Notes: a model not told the origin generated them from the letters alone. A stretch of 53,148 nucleotides of DNA from Rikenellaceae bacterium (GCA_015059875.1 SUZQ01000008.1:1-53148), one strand, 5' to 3'. Shown: positions 1-8,805, counted from the first letter of the stretch. Made by a program: numbers and translations.

Positions 1-27
1 AAGAAGAGCAGCCGTTCAAAGAAATAG
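1..27 (+). CDS. C-terminal tail of a truncated upstream gene
   Basis: Frame 1 reads KKSSRSKK and then TAG at 25-27, followed 24 nt later by an intrinsic terminator. This fits the strongly basic tail of a plus-strand gene lying mostly outside the window. Basic tails of this kind occur on RNA-binding proteins, but eight residues do not allow identification. The call rests on the open frame and the terminator behind it. Confidence 0.4.
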   Translation, partial: KKSSRSKK

Positions 28-50
28 AGCATTGTTTCTTTATGACAGAG

Positions 51-83
51 AAGGGTAGTACCTTTTGGGTGCTGCCCTTTTTT
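51..83 (+). terminator. intrinsic terminator of the truncated upstream gene
   Basis: A 12-bp stem (51-62 with 68-79, including G-U pairs), a short T-rich loop and a run of T at 78-83 form a typical Rho-independent terminator just after the stop at 25-27. Confidence 0.75.
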
Positions 84-87
84 GGTT

Positions 88-210
88 AGGGGCGTTAGGG
101 GTGTTAGGGGTATTAGGGGAAATAGGGAGAATAGGGAAATTAAAAATTGCCCATTCGTCTTATTGGTCTCATTGGTCTCATTAGTCTCATTAGTCTCATT
201 AGTCCCATCA
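88..210. repeat. two 9-nt-period tandem arrays
   Basis: Positions 88-125 hold degenerate units of the type GTTAGGGGT. Positions 156-205 hold about five units of TTGGTCTCA/TTAGTCTCA, the last ones decaying. Both have a 9-nt period but unrelated units. They lie between the upstream terminator and the 3' end of the 42-aa gene. No reading frame of interest runs through them. Confidence 0.8.
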
Positions 211-270
211 ATCAACAAAAAAGGTGGTTGCCAAAACTGACAACCACCCAAATATCAAGAGTCGTAAAAA

Positions 271-399
271 TTAGTACACCAACTCGTCATCCTCCGTACC
301 GAATCCAGGGAGGAGAACACTATCTCCGTAGCCGCGCTCGGCAGCTACCTCGTAAATTTCAACCTCTGGAGCAGAATAGCTCAAAATATTCTTTTTCAT
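271..399 (-). CDS. 42-aa small protein, cassette copy 1
   Basis: The gene starts MKKNILSYSAPEVEIYEVAA and ends in an acidic tail, EDDELVY. It lies 39 nt downstream of the stop of the large lipoprotein on the same strand, so the two are probably co-transcribed. An identical protein is encoded at 12827-12955 behind the paralogous lipoprotein. The two genes differ at 8 nucleotides in 7 codons, all synonymous, which is strong evidence that the frame is translated and under selection. There is no signal peptide, TM segment or cysteine. Short MKK...aPEvE-type proteins are common in Bacteroidales as unnamed proteins, and I know no function for them. A role accessory to the lipoprotein is inference from linkage only. 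Confidence 0.85.
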   Translation of the reverse strand: MKKNILSYSAPEVEIYEVAAERGYGDSVLLPGFGTEDDELVY

Positions 400-438
400 A
401 GTTAATTTCGCAATTAAAAAGTTAAACCATTCTGTCTG

Positions 439-3400
439 TTACTCTGCTGCTGGAGGGGTTGTAGGGAGCGTTGGCTTTACCGAGAGGAACGAGCAGCCGT
501 CGGCTGTTGCAGTAGCCTCGTCGATTGCTGTGCTGTAGATAAACTTGTAGTAGTTTGTTCCATCAATAGTATCTGTAACGGTAGTCTCAACAGGCTCAGG
601 ATCACTCGCATCACCAGCCATCATTACTGTACGTGTAATCTTGCCACCTACCTTGCAGTCCTTTGCGTAGACATTATCGTTTCGCTCAGCAGCTATAATC
701 ATACCAACGAGTTCGCTCTTTGGAGCATTGACATGACAGTAGCACTCTACGCCCGAAACCACAGCATTTGAGACTGGTACCACACCTGCTGCCAAAAGCT
801 TGCCTGTCTCACCCGCATCTCCGGTATTGACAACATCGCCGAGCTGATAGTAGTTGGCAGTATCCATAAATGGAGATGCACCATCTGCAATATCGATGAG
901 TCCGAAGAAACCTCCGAGACGAATCTCGCCATTTGGAGTCTTTCCGTTAGCCGATATTGTACCAGTATTTACAACATTACCAGTCCAAACATTATCATCC
1001 TTAGTATACGCGCAAAGACCTCCCGAGCAACAACCTATAATACCTCCTAAATGCACATTGGACTTAACAGTAATCTCTCCATCAAAAGAGATATTACCCG
1101 AGTTCGTGAATCCATTTGTGATTATGACAGTAGTTTTTTTATTCAAGCAACCAATCAATCCTCCGAGACGAAGATAGGATTTAGTTTTACCATTAAAGGT
1201 GATGTTTCCGCTATTCGAGCAGCCGTCGAAGATGTTGTATTGGTCAGCTGTCTCAAACTTTCCGACAAGACCTCCGCAGCGAACATTTCCGGTATTGTAG
1301 AAATCCTTGGTAAACTCTATGTCGCCCTCGTTATGGCAGTTCTTCCAAGTTTTGTCATACTGACCATCGTAGCAGATACCTCCAACGAAGCACGAACCTC
1401 CATTGATAGTAGCACCAACGGTAATCTTTCCCTTATTGGTACAATTGGTACGGTTGTAACCATTTTGTACAGTAACCACTCCACCTATATAGAGCGTTCC
1501 GCCAACTGCGCCCTCAACAGTGATATTACCCTCGTTGACAGCATCAGTAAGCTGATCCTTCGAACTGTACTGACATCCACCGACATGAATCTTAGTGCTA
1601 CTGCTTCTCATATTCACATAGATGTCGCCGCCCTTGTGGTTGTAAACGCCCTTGTTATGCGAGCCATCGACCTCACAAGCAACACCGGCAACATGCACAT
1701 CGGCTTTCTGTTCGCCTGTAACATTGACCTTACCGTAGTTGTGGCAGTCGAGAATATCGCACTGACCATTGTAGTAAGCAAAACCTACAACACCACCAAC
1801 ATTTAAGGTCTTGTTGTAAGTTGCATCGAGGTTCACAGAGCCCTTGTTGGTAAAGTTCTTTGAGTGTGCTGCCGATGCTCCTGCTACGCCACCAACATTC
1901 AAAAAGTTGTGATTACCCGTAATATAGACATTACCCTCATTGTGCAAATCCTCGCAATCCCAATAGGTTATACCTGCGGCTCCACCAACAAACACCTTAC
2001 CGTCGCAAGTTACCTCTCCTTCTATATCTTTAACTGTAGTCTTGACACCACTGATCACACCCGAAGAATCGCCCTTCAAATAGACATTACCATAGTTTAC
2101 GCCTCGCCAAATTTTATTATGGGTACGACCTGTAAGACCACCAATCTGGATAAATGAAGCCTTGGTTGTTACCCAAGTAGCATCTACCTCCACATCGGCA
2201 TAGTTGTTACAGTCGTATGAGCCTACCGAAGCGAGATAGCCACCAATACCACCAATTGTAACCTGTGTGTCGGAGTTACGATCCTGGAAATAAGCGTTAG
2301 CCGCAGTCGAGGTGATATTTCCCTTAACATAAATCTTCGCACTCTTGTTGTTGTGGCAGTTATTCCACGATGCGTGCGAGTATGCGGTCAGGCCTGCAAC
2401 ACGCAATACGCTTACTGTTGCGCCTGTCCACTCGGTAGTAACAGCCGCATTGTTGGTACAGTCGGAGTACTTCATTCGAAGAGTTGCCTGATCGCCTGTT
2501 GTTACACCAATAAGGCCTGCAATATTGTGCGTGCCTGATTCCGATGCTACGGTATTCTTAACCACAACAGATTTACCGTAGTTGTGGCAATTTGTCATAT
2601 TGAAATATATGAGATCTCCTCCGAGACCAGCCACATCCAAGGCTATCAAATCCGGACACTCGATCTTCACATCCGCATAGTTTGCGCAATCGGCAATCGT
2701 GCAAGGAGCCTCGTTGAAGTTAGCTTTAGGGGCTGCCATATAGCCGAATACACCTCCGAGATACATCTTTCTAATGTTGCCCGTAACGGTAATGGTTCCG
2801 TTTGCAGTATTCTTATTGCCTGTAAACTCTACAAGATGACCTGTACGAGCCACAACACCACCAACCATCGGACGATTCGAATGCTCGATATAGGCATTCT
2901 GAATGGTAACAGGAGCATCGTTGGTGTTGTTCGAGATAATTGCGTGGTTACCCTCGCCACAACGAACAAGGACACCACCGATATATACTGCGCGAGACTT
3001 AGGAAGCTCTGTAAACGACTGATCCTGATAGGTTACGGCTGCGCTATTGGTACAGTTTGTAATATTCGTAAAGAGCTTATCGCCACTTGTCTTAGTGAAC
3101 TCTGCTGCATAAGCCAAAACGCCACCGATGAATGGGTAGACATTCTTTGCATCGCCAGCAACGGTGAGGTGATCAACTGTTACAGCTACATTGTTCACGC
3201 AGTTGTCAAACTGAGCACCGAGTGAGCGAGCAACCAAACCTGCGTATACCAACTCGTTACCCGAGTTTCCGCCCTTAGGTGCAAAAGTTTGGTTATTTAC
3301 GGTAAGAGTACCGCTTACCGAGCAGTGCTCAATTACAGGGGCAACATCGTCGGTTGCTGTTACCGTACAAGCCAAAGCACCCATTACTGGAGCGTCGTTT

Positions 3401-4479
3401 GTTACGATGGTTACATCCTCCAAGTGCAAGCCCTTGATGCTTGCGCTGGTTGTGCCGAACAACGGAGCAGTCAAACCCTTAATTGCGTAACCGTTACCGA
3501 GAACGGTCTTTGTATAACCCTCGATTGGAGTCCAAGCCTCGCCTGTCATATCAACATCGGCAACGAAGAGAGCGTCTTTGTCGAGTGTTGCAGCCTGAGC
3601 AGCAAACTCCTTCAACGATGCTACATCCTTAATTACGAATACGCTTGCGTTTGGAGCGTAAGCAATTGCAGTCGAGAAATTACGCACCTTACCAGCTGCG
3701 AGAGGCTTTGTGTCGTCAGCCTTAACTGTTGCGTACATCACACCACCTGCGTTGTCGTAGAGAGTTACATACAACTCGTCATACTCGCCTGCAGGAACTG
3801 CAACATGGATATACTGCGGAGTGGTGTTCGACAACTCAAGACCGTAAACACCATCTGCCTCGCTTGCAGGGATTGCATAGCTGATAACATCCTTCGCGCT
3901 CTTTGTTGCTGTGAGTTCGCCAGTTGCAAAATCGAGTTCAAAAGCACCAGCAATAGGGGCGCGATCTACAGTCGAAATCTGCACGAGATTCAGCGTGTGG
4001 CTACCAGTAATACCGATTTTGAGAACACCGGTGAGGTGGTGCAACTGAACGCCCAAACCACTCTCGCCGTAGCCGTACATTGTTGCAACGCCGTTACCAA
4101 ACGATGTGCCACTTGCGTGTACCTGGTTTGCAGCAAACTCCACTTGTCCCTCTGGAGCAGCAGGATAAGCGATGCAGTACGGTTTTGCAGGAGTACCGCC
4201 AATGGTAAATGTTGCGTTTGCAGGGTTGCTGCTGTCGATTACAGCCTCGCCCGACTCAACGCCATTTACCGAAATCTTGTCACCCTTACTCCAAGTGAGA
4301 GGGTAAAGACCATCTACCTCTGTGCCGAGCTGAGTACGCGACTCCTCAAGCGAGAGAGTAATGGTTGTCTGACCATCGACGCCACCAAACTTAGTGTCGA
4401 GGTCTTCAGTTGCATCGGTTGTACAGCCTACGGCTGCCAACGCTACAACTGCCAAGAGAATCTTGAATAAGTTTTTCAT
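439..4479 (-). CDS. very large surface lipoprotein, fimbrillin-like N-terminus plus GLUG-like repeats (copy 1)
   Basis: This is a 1346-aa protein. Residues 1-19 are a lipoprotein signal (KK-type N-region, hydrophobic core, lipobox AVGC with Cys19). Residues about 30-285 resemble the beta-sandwich of Bacteroidales fimbrillin-like proteins (SRTQLG, WSKGDKISV, AGEYDELYVTLYD). From about residue 300 there are repeated units of roughly 45-60 residues with a GG(V/I)xG core followed by C-x-N-x-(G/A)-x-(I/V), a GLUG-like pattern expected to form an extended beta-solenoid. The C-terminus is proline-rich (PTLPTTPPAAE). It is probably exported to the outer surface. A paralogue at 12996-17312 is nearly identical in the N-terminal 290 residues and shares the C-terminal tail, but its repeats differ. 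The 42-aa gene follows on the same strand. No ligand or enzymatic residues can be identified; adhesion is the usual proposal for this class. Confidence 0.85.
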   Translation of the reverse strand: MKNLFKILLAVVALAAVGCTTDATEDLDTKFGGVDGQTTITLSLEESRTQLGTEVDGLYPLTWSKGDKISVNGVESGEAVIDSSNPANATFTIGGTPAKPYCIAYPAAPEGQVEFAANQVHASGTSFGNGVATMYGYGESGLGVQLHHLTGVLKIGITGSHTLNLVQISTVDRAPIAGAFELDFATGELTATKSAKDVISYAIPASEADGVYGLELSNTTPQYIHVAVPAGEYDELYVTLYDNAGGVMYATVKADDTKPLAAGKVRNFSTAIAYAPNASVFVIKDVASLKEFAAQAATLDKDALFVADVDMTGEAWTPIEGYTKTVLGNGYAIKGLTAPLFGTTSASIKGLHLEDVTIVTNDAPVMGALACTVTATDDVAPVIEHCSVSGTLTVNNQTFAPKGGNSGNELVYAGLVARSLGAQFDNCVNNVAVTVDHLTVAGDAKNVYPFIGGVLAYAAEFTKTSGDKLFTNITNCTNSAAVTYQDQSFTELPKSRAVYIGGVLVRCGEGNHAIISNNTNDAPVTIQNAYIEHSNRPMVGGVVARTGHLVEFTGNKNTANGTITVTGNIRKMYLGGVFGYMAAPKANFNEAPCTIADCANYADVKIECPDLIALDVAGLGGDLIYFNMTNCHNYGKSVVVKNTVASESGTHNIAGLIGVTTGDQATLRMKYSDCTNNAAVTTEWTGATVSVLRVAGLTAYSHASWNNCHNNKSAKIYVKGNITSTAANAYFQDRNSDTQVTIGGIGGYLASVGSYDCNNYADVEVDATWVTTKASFIQIGGLTGRTHNKIWRGVNYGNVYLKGDSSGVISGVKTTVKDIEGEVTCDGKVFVGGAAGITYWDCEDLHNEGNVYITGNHNFLNVGGVAGASAAHSKNFTNKGSVNLDATYNKTLNVGGVVGFAYYNGQCDILDCHNYGKVNVTGEQKADVHVAGVACEVDGSHNKGVYNHKGGDIYVNMRSSSTKIHVGGCQYSSKDQLTDAVNEGNITVEGAVGGTLYIGGVVTVQNGYNRTNCTNKGKITVGATINGGSCFVGGICYDGQYDKTWKNCHNEGDIEFTKDFYNTGNVRCGGLVGKFETADQYNIFDGCSNSGNITFNGKTKSYLRLGGLIGCLNKKTTVIITNGFTNSGNISFDGEITVKSNVHLGGIIGCCSGGLCAYTKDDNVWTGNVVNTGTISANGKTPNGEIRLGGFFGLIDIADGASPFMDTANYYQLGDVVNTGDAGETGKLLAAGVVPVSNAVVSGVECYCHVNAPKSELVGMIIAAERNDNVYAKDCKVGGKITRTVMMAGDASDPEPVETTVTDTIDGTNYYKFIYSTAIDEATATADGCSFLSVKPTLPTTPPAAE

Positions 4480-4548
4480 CTTGTTTTTGTTTTTAATTAG
4501 TTAATAGTTAAAAATTTATGTTTTAAGTTAATTTGTTGTTTTTTTGTA

Positions 4549-4722
4549 GGGGTTCTGGGGGTTCTAAGGGTTTTAGGGGTTCTGGGGAGTTAATTGACAA
4601 TTCTGCTATTAGCTATTAGCCATTAGCCATTGGCTTTTTTAATTTTGCATTTTGCATTTTGCATTTTGCATTTTGCATTGGCACACCCTTACTCGCCCTT
4701 ACTTGCCCTTACTCGCCCTTAT
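4549..4722. repeat. composite short-period repeat cluster upstream of lipoprotein copy 1
   Basis: The 438-nt gap 4480-4917 holds four arrays in series. These are 9-nt G-rich units (GGGGTTCTG, 4549-4587), heptamers (AATTGAC, ATTAGCC, 4590-4636), the 7-nt unit TTTTGCA about five times (4643-4680), and the 10-nt unit CCCTTACTCG (4686-4721). The same series in the same order lies upstream of lipoprotein copy 2 (17382-17524), so the duplication includes this leader. If the promoter at 4767 is used, the cluster is in the 5' untranslated region. Confidence 0.85.
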
Positions 4723-4766
4723 CTAATTGCGCACCAGGACTATTACCCACATTCTACATTATACTA

Positions 4767-4774
4767 CAAATGTA
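4767..4774 (-). promoter_or_regulatory. candidate promoter (-7 box) of lipoprotein copy 1
   Basis: On the minus strand this reads TACATTTG, matching the Bacteroidota -7 consensus TAnnTTTG. A partial -33 box (ATTG) lies 21 nt upstream at 4796-4799. The resulting leader would be about 280 nt and would include the tandem arrays. Confidence 0.35.
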
Positions 4775-4856
4775 GTAAAAATTTTGCAGAAAATGCAATC
4801 CATTTTCAGATTTTCGATGAAAACAGCGAACTAACAGGCAAATAAGATATGGTATG

Positions 4857-4894
4857 AAAAGAGTGTGTCCAAAAATTTTTTGGACACACTCTCA
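4857..4894 (-). terminator. intrinsic terminator after nagB
   Basis: A perfect 10-bp stem (4861-4870 with 4882-4891, GAGTGTGTCC type) encloses an A/T-rich loop. On the minus strand it is followed by TTTTC. It lies about 25 nt past the nagB stop codon. Confidence 0.75.
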
Positions 4895-4917
4895 GAATAG
4901 ATTGTCTGTGCAAAATA

Positions 4918-5706
4918 CTATAAGTTACCCTTCTCGATATCCTTGAAGTAGCGATAAGTTCCAACCTTCAACTCAACGGTTGCAGGCTCGTCGCAAACTA
5001 CGATACCGTGCTGGTGAGTCTGGATTGCCGATGCAGTGTACACATGAGAGTAAGCACCCTCAATGCAGTGGTGCAACGCCATAGCCTTCTTGTGGCCGAA
5101 AGCGAGGATGATAACCTCCTTTGCAGCCAATACAGTAGCAACACCTACCGACATAGCCTGCTTTGGCACCTTGTTTACATCGTTGTCGAAGAAGCGCGAA
5201 TTAACAAGCAAGGTGTCGTAGGTCAAAGTCTTAACGCGAGTGCGCGAGTTAAGCGACGAGAATGGCTCGTTGAATGCCAAGTGTCCATCCTCGCCAATAC
5301 CGCCCAAGAACAAATCAATACCACCAGCTGCAACGATCTTTGCCTCGTACTCCTCGCACTCCTTTGCAAGGTCAGGAGCGTTACCGTTAAGGATATTTAC
5401 ATTTGCAGGGTTGATGTCAACATGCTTGAAGAAGGTGTTGTGCATAAACGAGTGGTAGCTCTCTGGGTGCTCCTCTGGCAAACCTACATACTCGTCCATA
5501 TTGAATGTTACAACATTCTTGAACGATACCTTACCTGCCTTGTACAACTCGATAAGGTGCGCATAGGTTGTGAGTGGGGTAGAACCTGTTGGCAAACCGA
5601 GTACGAAACGACCACCTGCCGCCTCCTTCTCGTTGATGCGCTTAACAATATACTCCGCAGCCCAACGGCCTGCATCTTGCTGATTGTCCTGAATAATAAG
5701 TCTCAT
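4918..5706 (-). CDS. nagB: glucosamine-6-phosphate deaminase
   Basis: This 262-aa cytoplasmic enzyme converts glucosamine-6-phosphate to fructose-6-phosphate and ammonia, the entry point of amino sugars into glycolysis. The length matches the family (about 266). The sugar-phosphate loop LPTGSTP is at residues 38-44. The expected catalytic residues are all present: Asp71 in FNMDEYVGL, and Asp140, His142 and Glu147 in [13 protein letters not shown]. It is the second gene after the long deaminase/LmbE fusion (22-nt gap), so the two are probably one transcript ended by the hairpin at 4857-4894. The GH20 hexosaminidase at 34.2 kb could supply amino sugars to it. Confidence 0.95.
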   Translation of the reverse strand: MRLIIQDNQQDAGRWAAEYIVKRINEKEAAGGRFVLGLPTGSTPLTTYAHLIELYKAGKVSFKNVVTFNMDEYVGLPEEHPESYHSFMHNTFFKHVDINPANVNILNGNAPDLAKECEEYEAKIVAAGGIDLFLGGIGEDGHLAFNEPFSSLNSRTRVKTLTYDTLLVNSRFFDNDVNKVPKQAMSVGVATVLAAKEVIILAFGHKKAMALHHCIEGAYSHVYTASAIQTHQHGIVVCDEPATVELKVGTYRYFKDIEKGNL

Positions 5707-5728
5707 AATTTTGCTATCTTTTTATAGG

Positions 5729-7642
5729 TTAAAACATTCTTACAAATACCTCAATTGCTTGATACTCTGCCATGCCGAGCGCGTCGTACTGGTGAGCAGT
5801 GGTTTGCGTACGCTCCTCGCTTCGCTGCCAGAACTCGCGTGGGTCGTCGCCTGGGAATGGAACGATATCCTTCTGCGAGAGGTGGCGATAGATGGCGTGA
5901 CGCTTCATAATCATCTCGTTTGGCGAGAGAGGCACTGCCATATCTCCCGAGCCAAGATCCCACTCCATCCAAGCTCCACGATAGAGCCACAAATGGCAAT
6001 CCTTGAACCACTCATCGTTGCGAACAACCTCGATAGCCTCAAGCACAATCTCAATGCAAGTGCGGTGAGTTCCGTGAGGATCCGACAAGTCGCCAGCAGC
6101 ATAGATCTGATGAGGCTTAACCTCGCGCAATAAGTTTGCTACGATATTGATATCCTCCTCAGTAAATGGACTCTTGCGAATGCCGCCAGTCTCGTAGAAT
6201 GGCAAATTGAGGAAGTGTGCGTTGGTATCAGGATTCAAACCAAATGAACGCACTGCTGCGCGCGCCTCTGCACGACGCAAAGCTCCCTTGATGTTGAGCA
6301 ACTCGCGTGGCTCAGGCTCTCCTGGACGCTTGCTCTTGATGATGCTCTCGACTCTTGCAAACTCATCTGCAAAGCCCAACTCGTGAGCAACATCAATATT
6401 CTGCAACACTACATCGTCGTGAACTGCCACATTACCCGAAGTCTCGTATGCAACATGTACATTGTGTCCCTGTTCCACGAGGCGGATAAATGTTCCACCC
6501 ATCGAGATAACATCATCATCTGGGTGTGGCGAGAAGATCAATACATTCTTTGGGAATGGAGTGGACTTCACAGGGCGTGTTGAGTCATCAGCATTTGGCT
6601 TGCCTCCTGGCCAACCTGTGATAGTGTGCTGCAAATCGTTGAATACATCAATATTGATTTGGTCGTAGGTGCGTCCCTGCTCCAGCAACTCTCCGAGTGA
6701 ATTCTCGATGTAGTCCTTGTGAGTAAGCTTCAAGATAGGCTTATTTACAACACCACACAACCATACAACTGCCTTACGGGTGAACTTTGGAGTCCACTGA
6801 CAAGCACCCACCAACCAAGGTGTCTGCACGCGAGTGAGCTGCGATGCTGCACCCTCGTCAATTACAACTTCGATATTGTGGTGCGCCTGCAAGAACGATG
6901 CAGGAACTTGCTCCGAAATATTACCCTCTACGATACGATCAACAATCTTCGCCTTGTCCTCGCCCCAAGCCATCAAGATAATGCGCTCAGCACCCATAAT
7001 GGTGTTGATGCCCATTGTGATAGCCATCTTTGGTGTATTTGACAGACCATTGAATGCTCCCGACTGTACTTTGCGAGTCTGGTACGACAACTGCACAAGA
7101 CGGGTGTTCGACTTGGCATGCGAGCCAGGCTCGTTAAAGCCTACTTGTCCATCCACGCCAACACCGATAATCATCAAGTCGATCTTCTCCTTGCAGTAGT
7201 TAGCGCAGAAGCTTACCAAATCCTCGCGTGCGAGGGTTCCGTCAGGGAAGTTGATATTCTCTGGGCGAATGTCTACCTGATCGAGCAACTCCTCATGAAT
7301 GCGGTAGTTGCGGCTCTGCTTCTCGGTAGGCATAATAGGATAAAATTCATCCAAACTGTATACGGCAACATTGGCAAAACTTACCTCGCCTGCCTTATAT
7401 CGCTTAACTAGCTCACGAAAGAGACCAATAGGCGTTTTTCCCGTAGTCAAACCAAGCACAAATGGCTTGTCGCCCTTGTGAGCCTTTATCGCCTCAACAA
7501 TACTATCGGCTACATACTGTACTCCGATGTACTCACTCTCATACACTCGCGTTGCGATCTTCTCGTAGCGCTGCAATAGATCCTTGAATGCCTCGTCGGC
7601 AATCAATCCACCATCTTTTGGCAATGCATACTTGTTGTTCAT
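5729..7642 (-). CDS. NagB-like deaminase domain fused to LmbE/PIG-L-type deacetylase domain
   Basis: This 637-aa protein has two parts. Residues about 20-275 are a glucosamine-6-phosphate isomerase/deaminase domain (GLTTGKTP at 64-71; SLDEF with Asp98). Residues about 365-600 are an LmbE/PIG-L N-deacetylase-like domain with the zinc motif SPHPDDD (371-377) and a later HGTHR. Bacteroidales commonly carry this long form, usually annotated simply as NagB. Here the deaminase active-site motif reads GVGVDGQVGFNEP: Asp164 and Glu171 are kept, but the position of the catalytic histidine is Gln166. The neighbouring short NagB has the complete triad. The long protein may therefore be a weak deaminase, a sugar-phosphate sensor or mainly a deacetylase; that is inference. 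It sits 47 nt behind the YebC gene. Confidence 0.85.
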   Translation of the reverse strand: MNNKYALPKDGGLIADEAFKDLLQRYEKIATRVYESEYIGVQYVADSIVEAIKAHKGDKPFVLGLTTGKTPIGLFRELVKRYKAGEVSFANVAVYSLDEFYPIMPTEKQSRNYRIHEELLDQVDIRPENINFPDGTLAREDLVSFCANYCKEKIDLMIIGVGVDGQVGFNEPGSHAKSNTRLVQLSYQTRKVQSGAFNGLSNTPKMAITMGINTIMGAERIILMAWGEDKAKIVDRIVEGNISEQVPASFLQAHHNIEVVIDEGAASQLTRVQTPWLVGACQWTPKFTRKAVVWLCGVVNKPILKLTHKDYIENSLGELLEQGRTYDQINIDVFNDLQHTITGWPGGKPNADDSTRPVKSTPFPKNVLIFSPHPDDDVISMGGTFIRLVEQGHNVHVAYETSGNVAVHDDVVLQNIDVAHELGFADEFARVESIIKSKRPGEPEPRELLNIKGALRRAEARAAVRSFGLNPDTNAHFLNLPFYETGGIRKSPFTEEDINIVANLLREVKPHQIYAAGDLSDPHGTHRTCIEIVLEAIEVVRNDEWFKDCHLWLYRGAWMEWDLGSGDMAVPLSPNEMIMKRHAIYRHLSQKDIVPFPGDDPREFWQRSEERTQTTAHQYDALGMAEYQAIEVFVRMF

Positions 7643-7689
7643 ATCAAAAGTTTGTTTTTGAAGTTGTATTCACCCTCTCTTTGTTGTGA

Positions 7690-8415
7690 TTACTCCTCGC
7701 CGTCAGCCTCGGCCATGGTGTGATAAACATTTACCACATCATCGTCCTCCTCCAACTTCTCAACGAGTTTCTCTACGGCCTCGCGTCCCTCTGCATCAAG
7801 CTCCTTTGTGTCAGTTGGGATGCGTACCGACTCTCCCGATACGATCTCATAACCCTGATCGTCGAGCCACTTCTGAATAGCTCCGAAGGATTCGTAAGGG
7901 GCGTAAACATTGATGCCATCCTCCTCTACATAGAACTCATCAACGCCGAGGTCAATCATCTCAAGCTCAAGCTCCTCAGGGTCTGCTCCCTCGGCCTTGA
8001 ACTTAAATACGCACTTATGCTCGAACATAAAGCCTACCGAACCAGAGTTGCCAAGTGTACCGCCACACTTATTGAAGTACATACGGATATTTGCTACTGT
8101 GCGGTTGGTGTTGTCGGTTGCAGTCTCAACTAAGAATGCTACGCCGTTAGGGCCGTATCCTTCGTAAACCACCTCCTTGTAATCAGCCGCATCCTTCTCG
8201 GTTGCTCGCTTAATTGCACGCTCTACATTCTCCTTTGGCATATTCTCAGCCTTCGCATTCTGCATCAAGATACGAAGACGAGTATTTGCTGATGGATCGC
8301 TACCACCTGCTTTAACCGCGATTTCAATCTCCTTTCCAATCTTGGTAAAGACACGGGCCATATGTCCCCATCTCTTCATCTTTCGCGCTTTGCGATACTC
8401 AAAAGCTCTTCCCAT
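7690..8415 (-). CDS. YebC/PmpR-family regulator (TACO1 family)
   Basis: This 241-aa protein starts MGRAFEYRKARKMKRWG, the Bacteroidota version of the YebC N-terminus. It has the family core GGSDPSANTRLR and NAKAENMPKENVERAI, then YEGYGPNGVAFLVE, then the acidic C-terminal part. Family members act in the cytoplasm. They were described as DNA-binding regulators (PmpR), and the family is now also linked to translation of difficult peptide stretches. Length is normal for the family. A promoter-like sequence lies at 8527-8558, and nagB genes follow on the same strand. Confidence 0.92.
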   Translation of the reverse strand: MGRAFEYRKARKMKRWGHMARVFTKIGKEIEIAVKAGGSDPSANTRLRILMQNAKAENMPKENVERAIKRATEKDAADYKEVVYEGYGPNGVAFLVETATDNTNRTVANIRMYFNKCGGTLGNSGSVGFMFEHKCVFKFKAEGADPEELELEMIDLGVDEFYVEEDGINVYAPYESFGAIQKWLDDQGYEIVSGESVRIPTDTKELDAEGREAVEKLVEKLEEDDDVVNVYHTMAEADGEE

Positions 8416-8526
8416 ACTTTTTTCTTTTTTTTATCTTGTTTGTAAACTTATTACCTCTTGCATTCAAAATCGTTTCGATGGACTCTTTTTGCACTGCTCC
8501 TACAAGCAAATAGCCTTTACAACCCA

Positions 8527-8558
8527 CAAAGTTATAAAATATAGCGAGAAAATTCAAC
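8527..8558 (-). promoter_or_regulatory. candidate promoter of the yebC-nagB genes
   Basis: On the minus strand TAACTTTG (8527-8534) matches the -7 box, and GTTG (8555-8558) lies 20 nt upstream as a -33 box. Predicted leader is about 105 nt. Confidence 0.5.
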
Positions 8559-8605
8559 TTTTTTAACAAAATAAAGAGTGGTAGATTCAACTTTTCTCGA
8601 AAAAT

Positions 8606-8636
8606 TTTGCAAAACCGAAAAAAGGTTGTACCTTTG
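8606..8636 (+). promoter_or_regulatory. promoter of tRNA-Ser
   Basis: TTTG at 8606-8609, a 19-nt spacer and TACCTTTG at 8629-8636 form a perfect Bacteroidota promoter. Transcription would start at about 8642, the first base of the tRNA. Confidence 0.8.
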
Positions 8637-8641
8637 TCCCT

Positions 8642-8729
8642 GGAAAGATGGCAGAGTGGTCGAATGCGCCGGTCTTGAAAACCGATGAGCTGAGAGGCTC
8701 CGGGGGTTCGAATCCCTCTCTTTCCGCCA
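8642..8729 (+). tRNA. tRNA-Ser (anticodon TGA)
   Basis: An 88-nt tRNA. Acceptor GGAAAGA pairs with TCTTTCC (8719-8725), followed by discriminator G and an encoded CCA. The anticodon loop CTTGAAA has TGA at 8676-8678. The long variable arm (GAGC...GGCTC) is typical of serine tRNAs, and the T-loop reads GGTTCGAATCC. It has its own promoter and terminator. Confidence 0.95.
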
Positions 8730-8730
8730 C

Positions 8731-8762
8731 AAGGAGCAGTGAAAATCACTGCTCCTTTTTTT
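8731..8762 (+). terminator. intrinsic terminator of tRNA-Ser
   Basis: The stem AAGGAGCAGTGA (from 8731) pairs with TCACTGCTCCTT around a short A-rich loop and is followed by a run of seven or more T. Immediately beyond it, 8763-8782 is an inverted near-copy of the tRNA 3' end, which would extend this stem. Confidence 0.88.
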
Positions 8763-8805
8763 GTGGCAGAGAGAGGGATTCGTTCAGTCGGTGGCGTCTC
8801 GGCAG

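Noticed and set aside
147..401. 84-codon plus-strand frame over the small gene region
   Set aside because: Its first part is translated 9-nt repeat and the rest is antisense to the 42-aa gene, which has synonymous-only divergence supporting the minus strand.
1051..4470. Long plus-strand open frames opposite lipoprotein copy 1
   Set aside because: They lack coherent domains and mirror the codon bias of the real gene; the minus frame has a signal peptide, lipobox and repeats.
4643..4721. Possible CRISPR array
   Set aside because: Units are 7 or 10 nt in direct contact, with no spacers and no cas genes in the window.
8399..8749. 116-codon minus-strand frame across tRNA-Ser
   Set aside because: It runs through the tRNA gene and its terminator and has no start context or recognisable domain.
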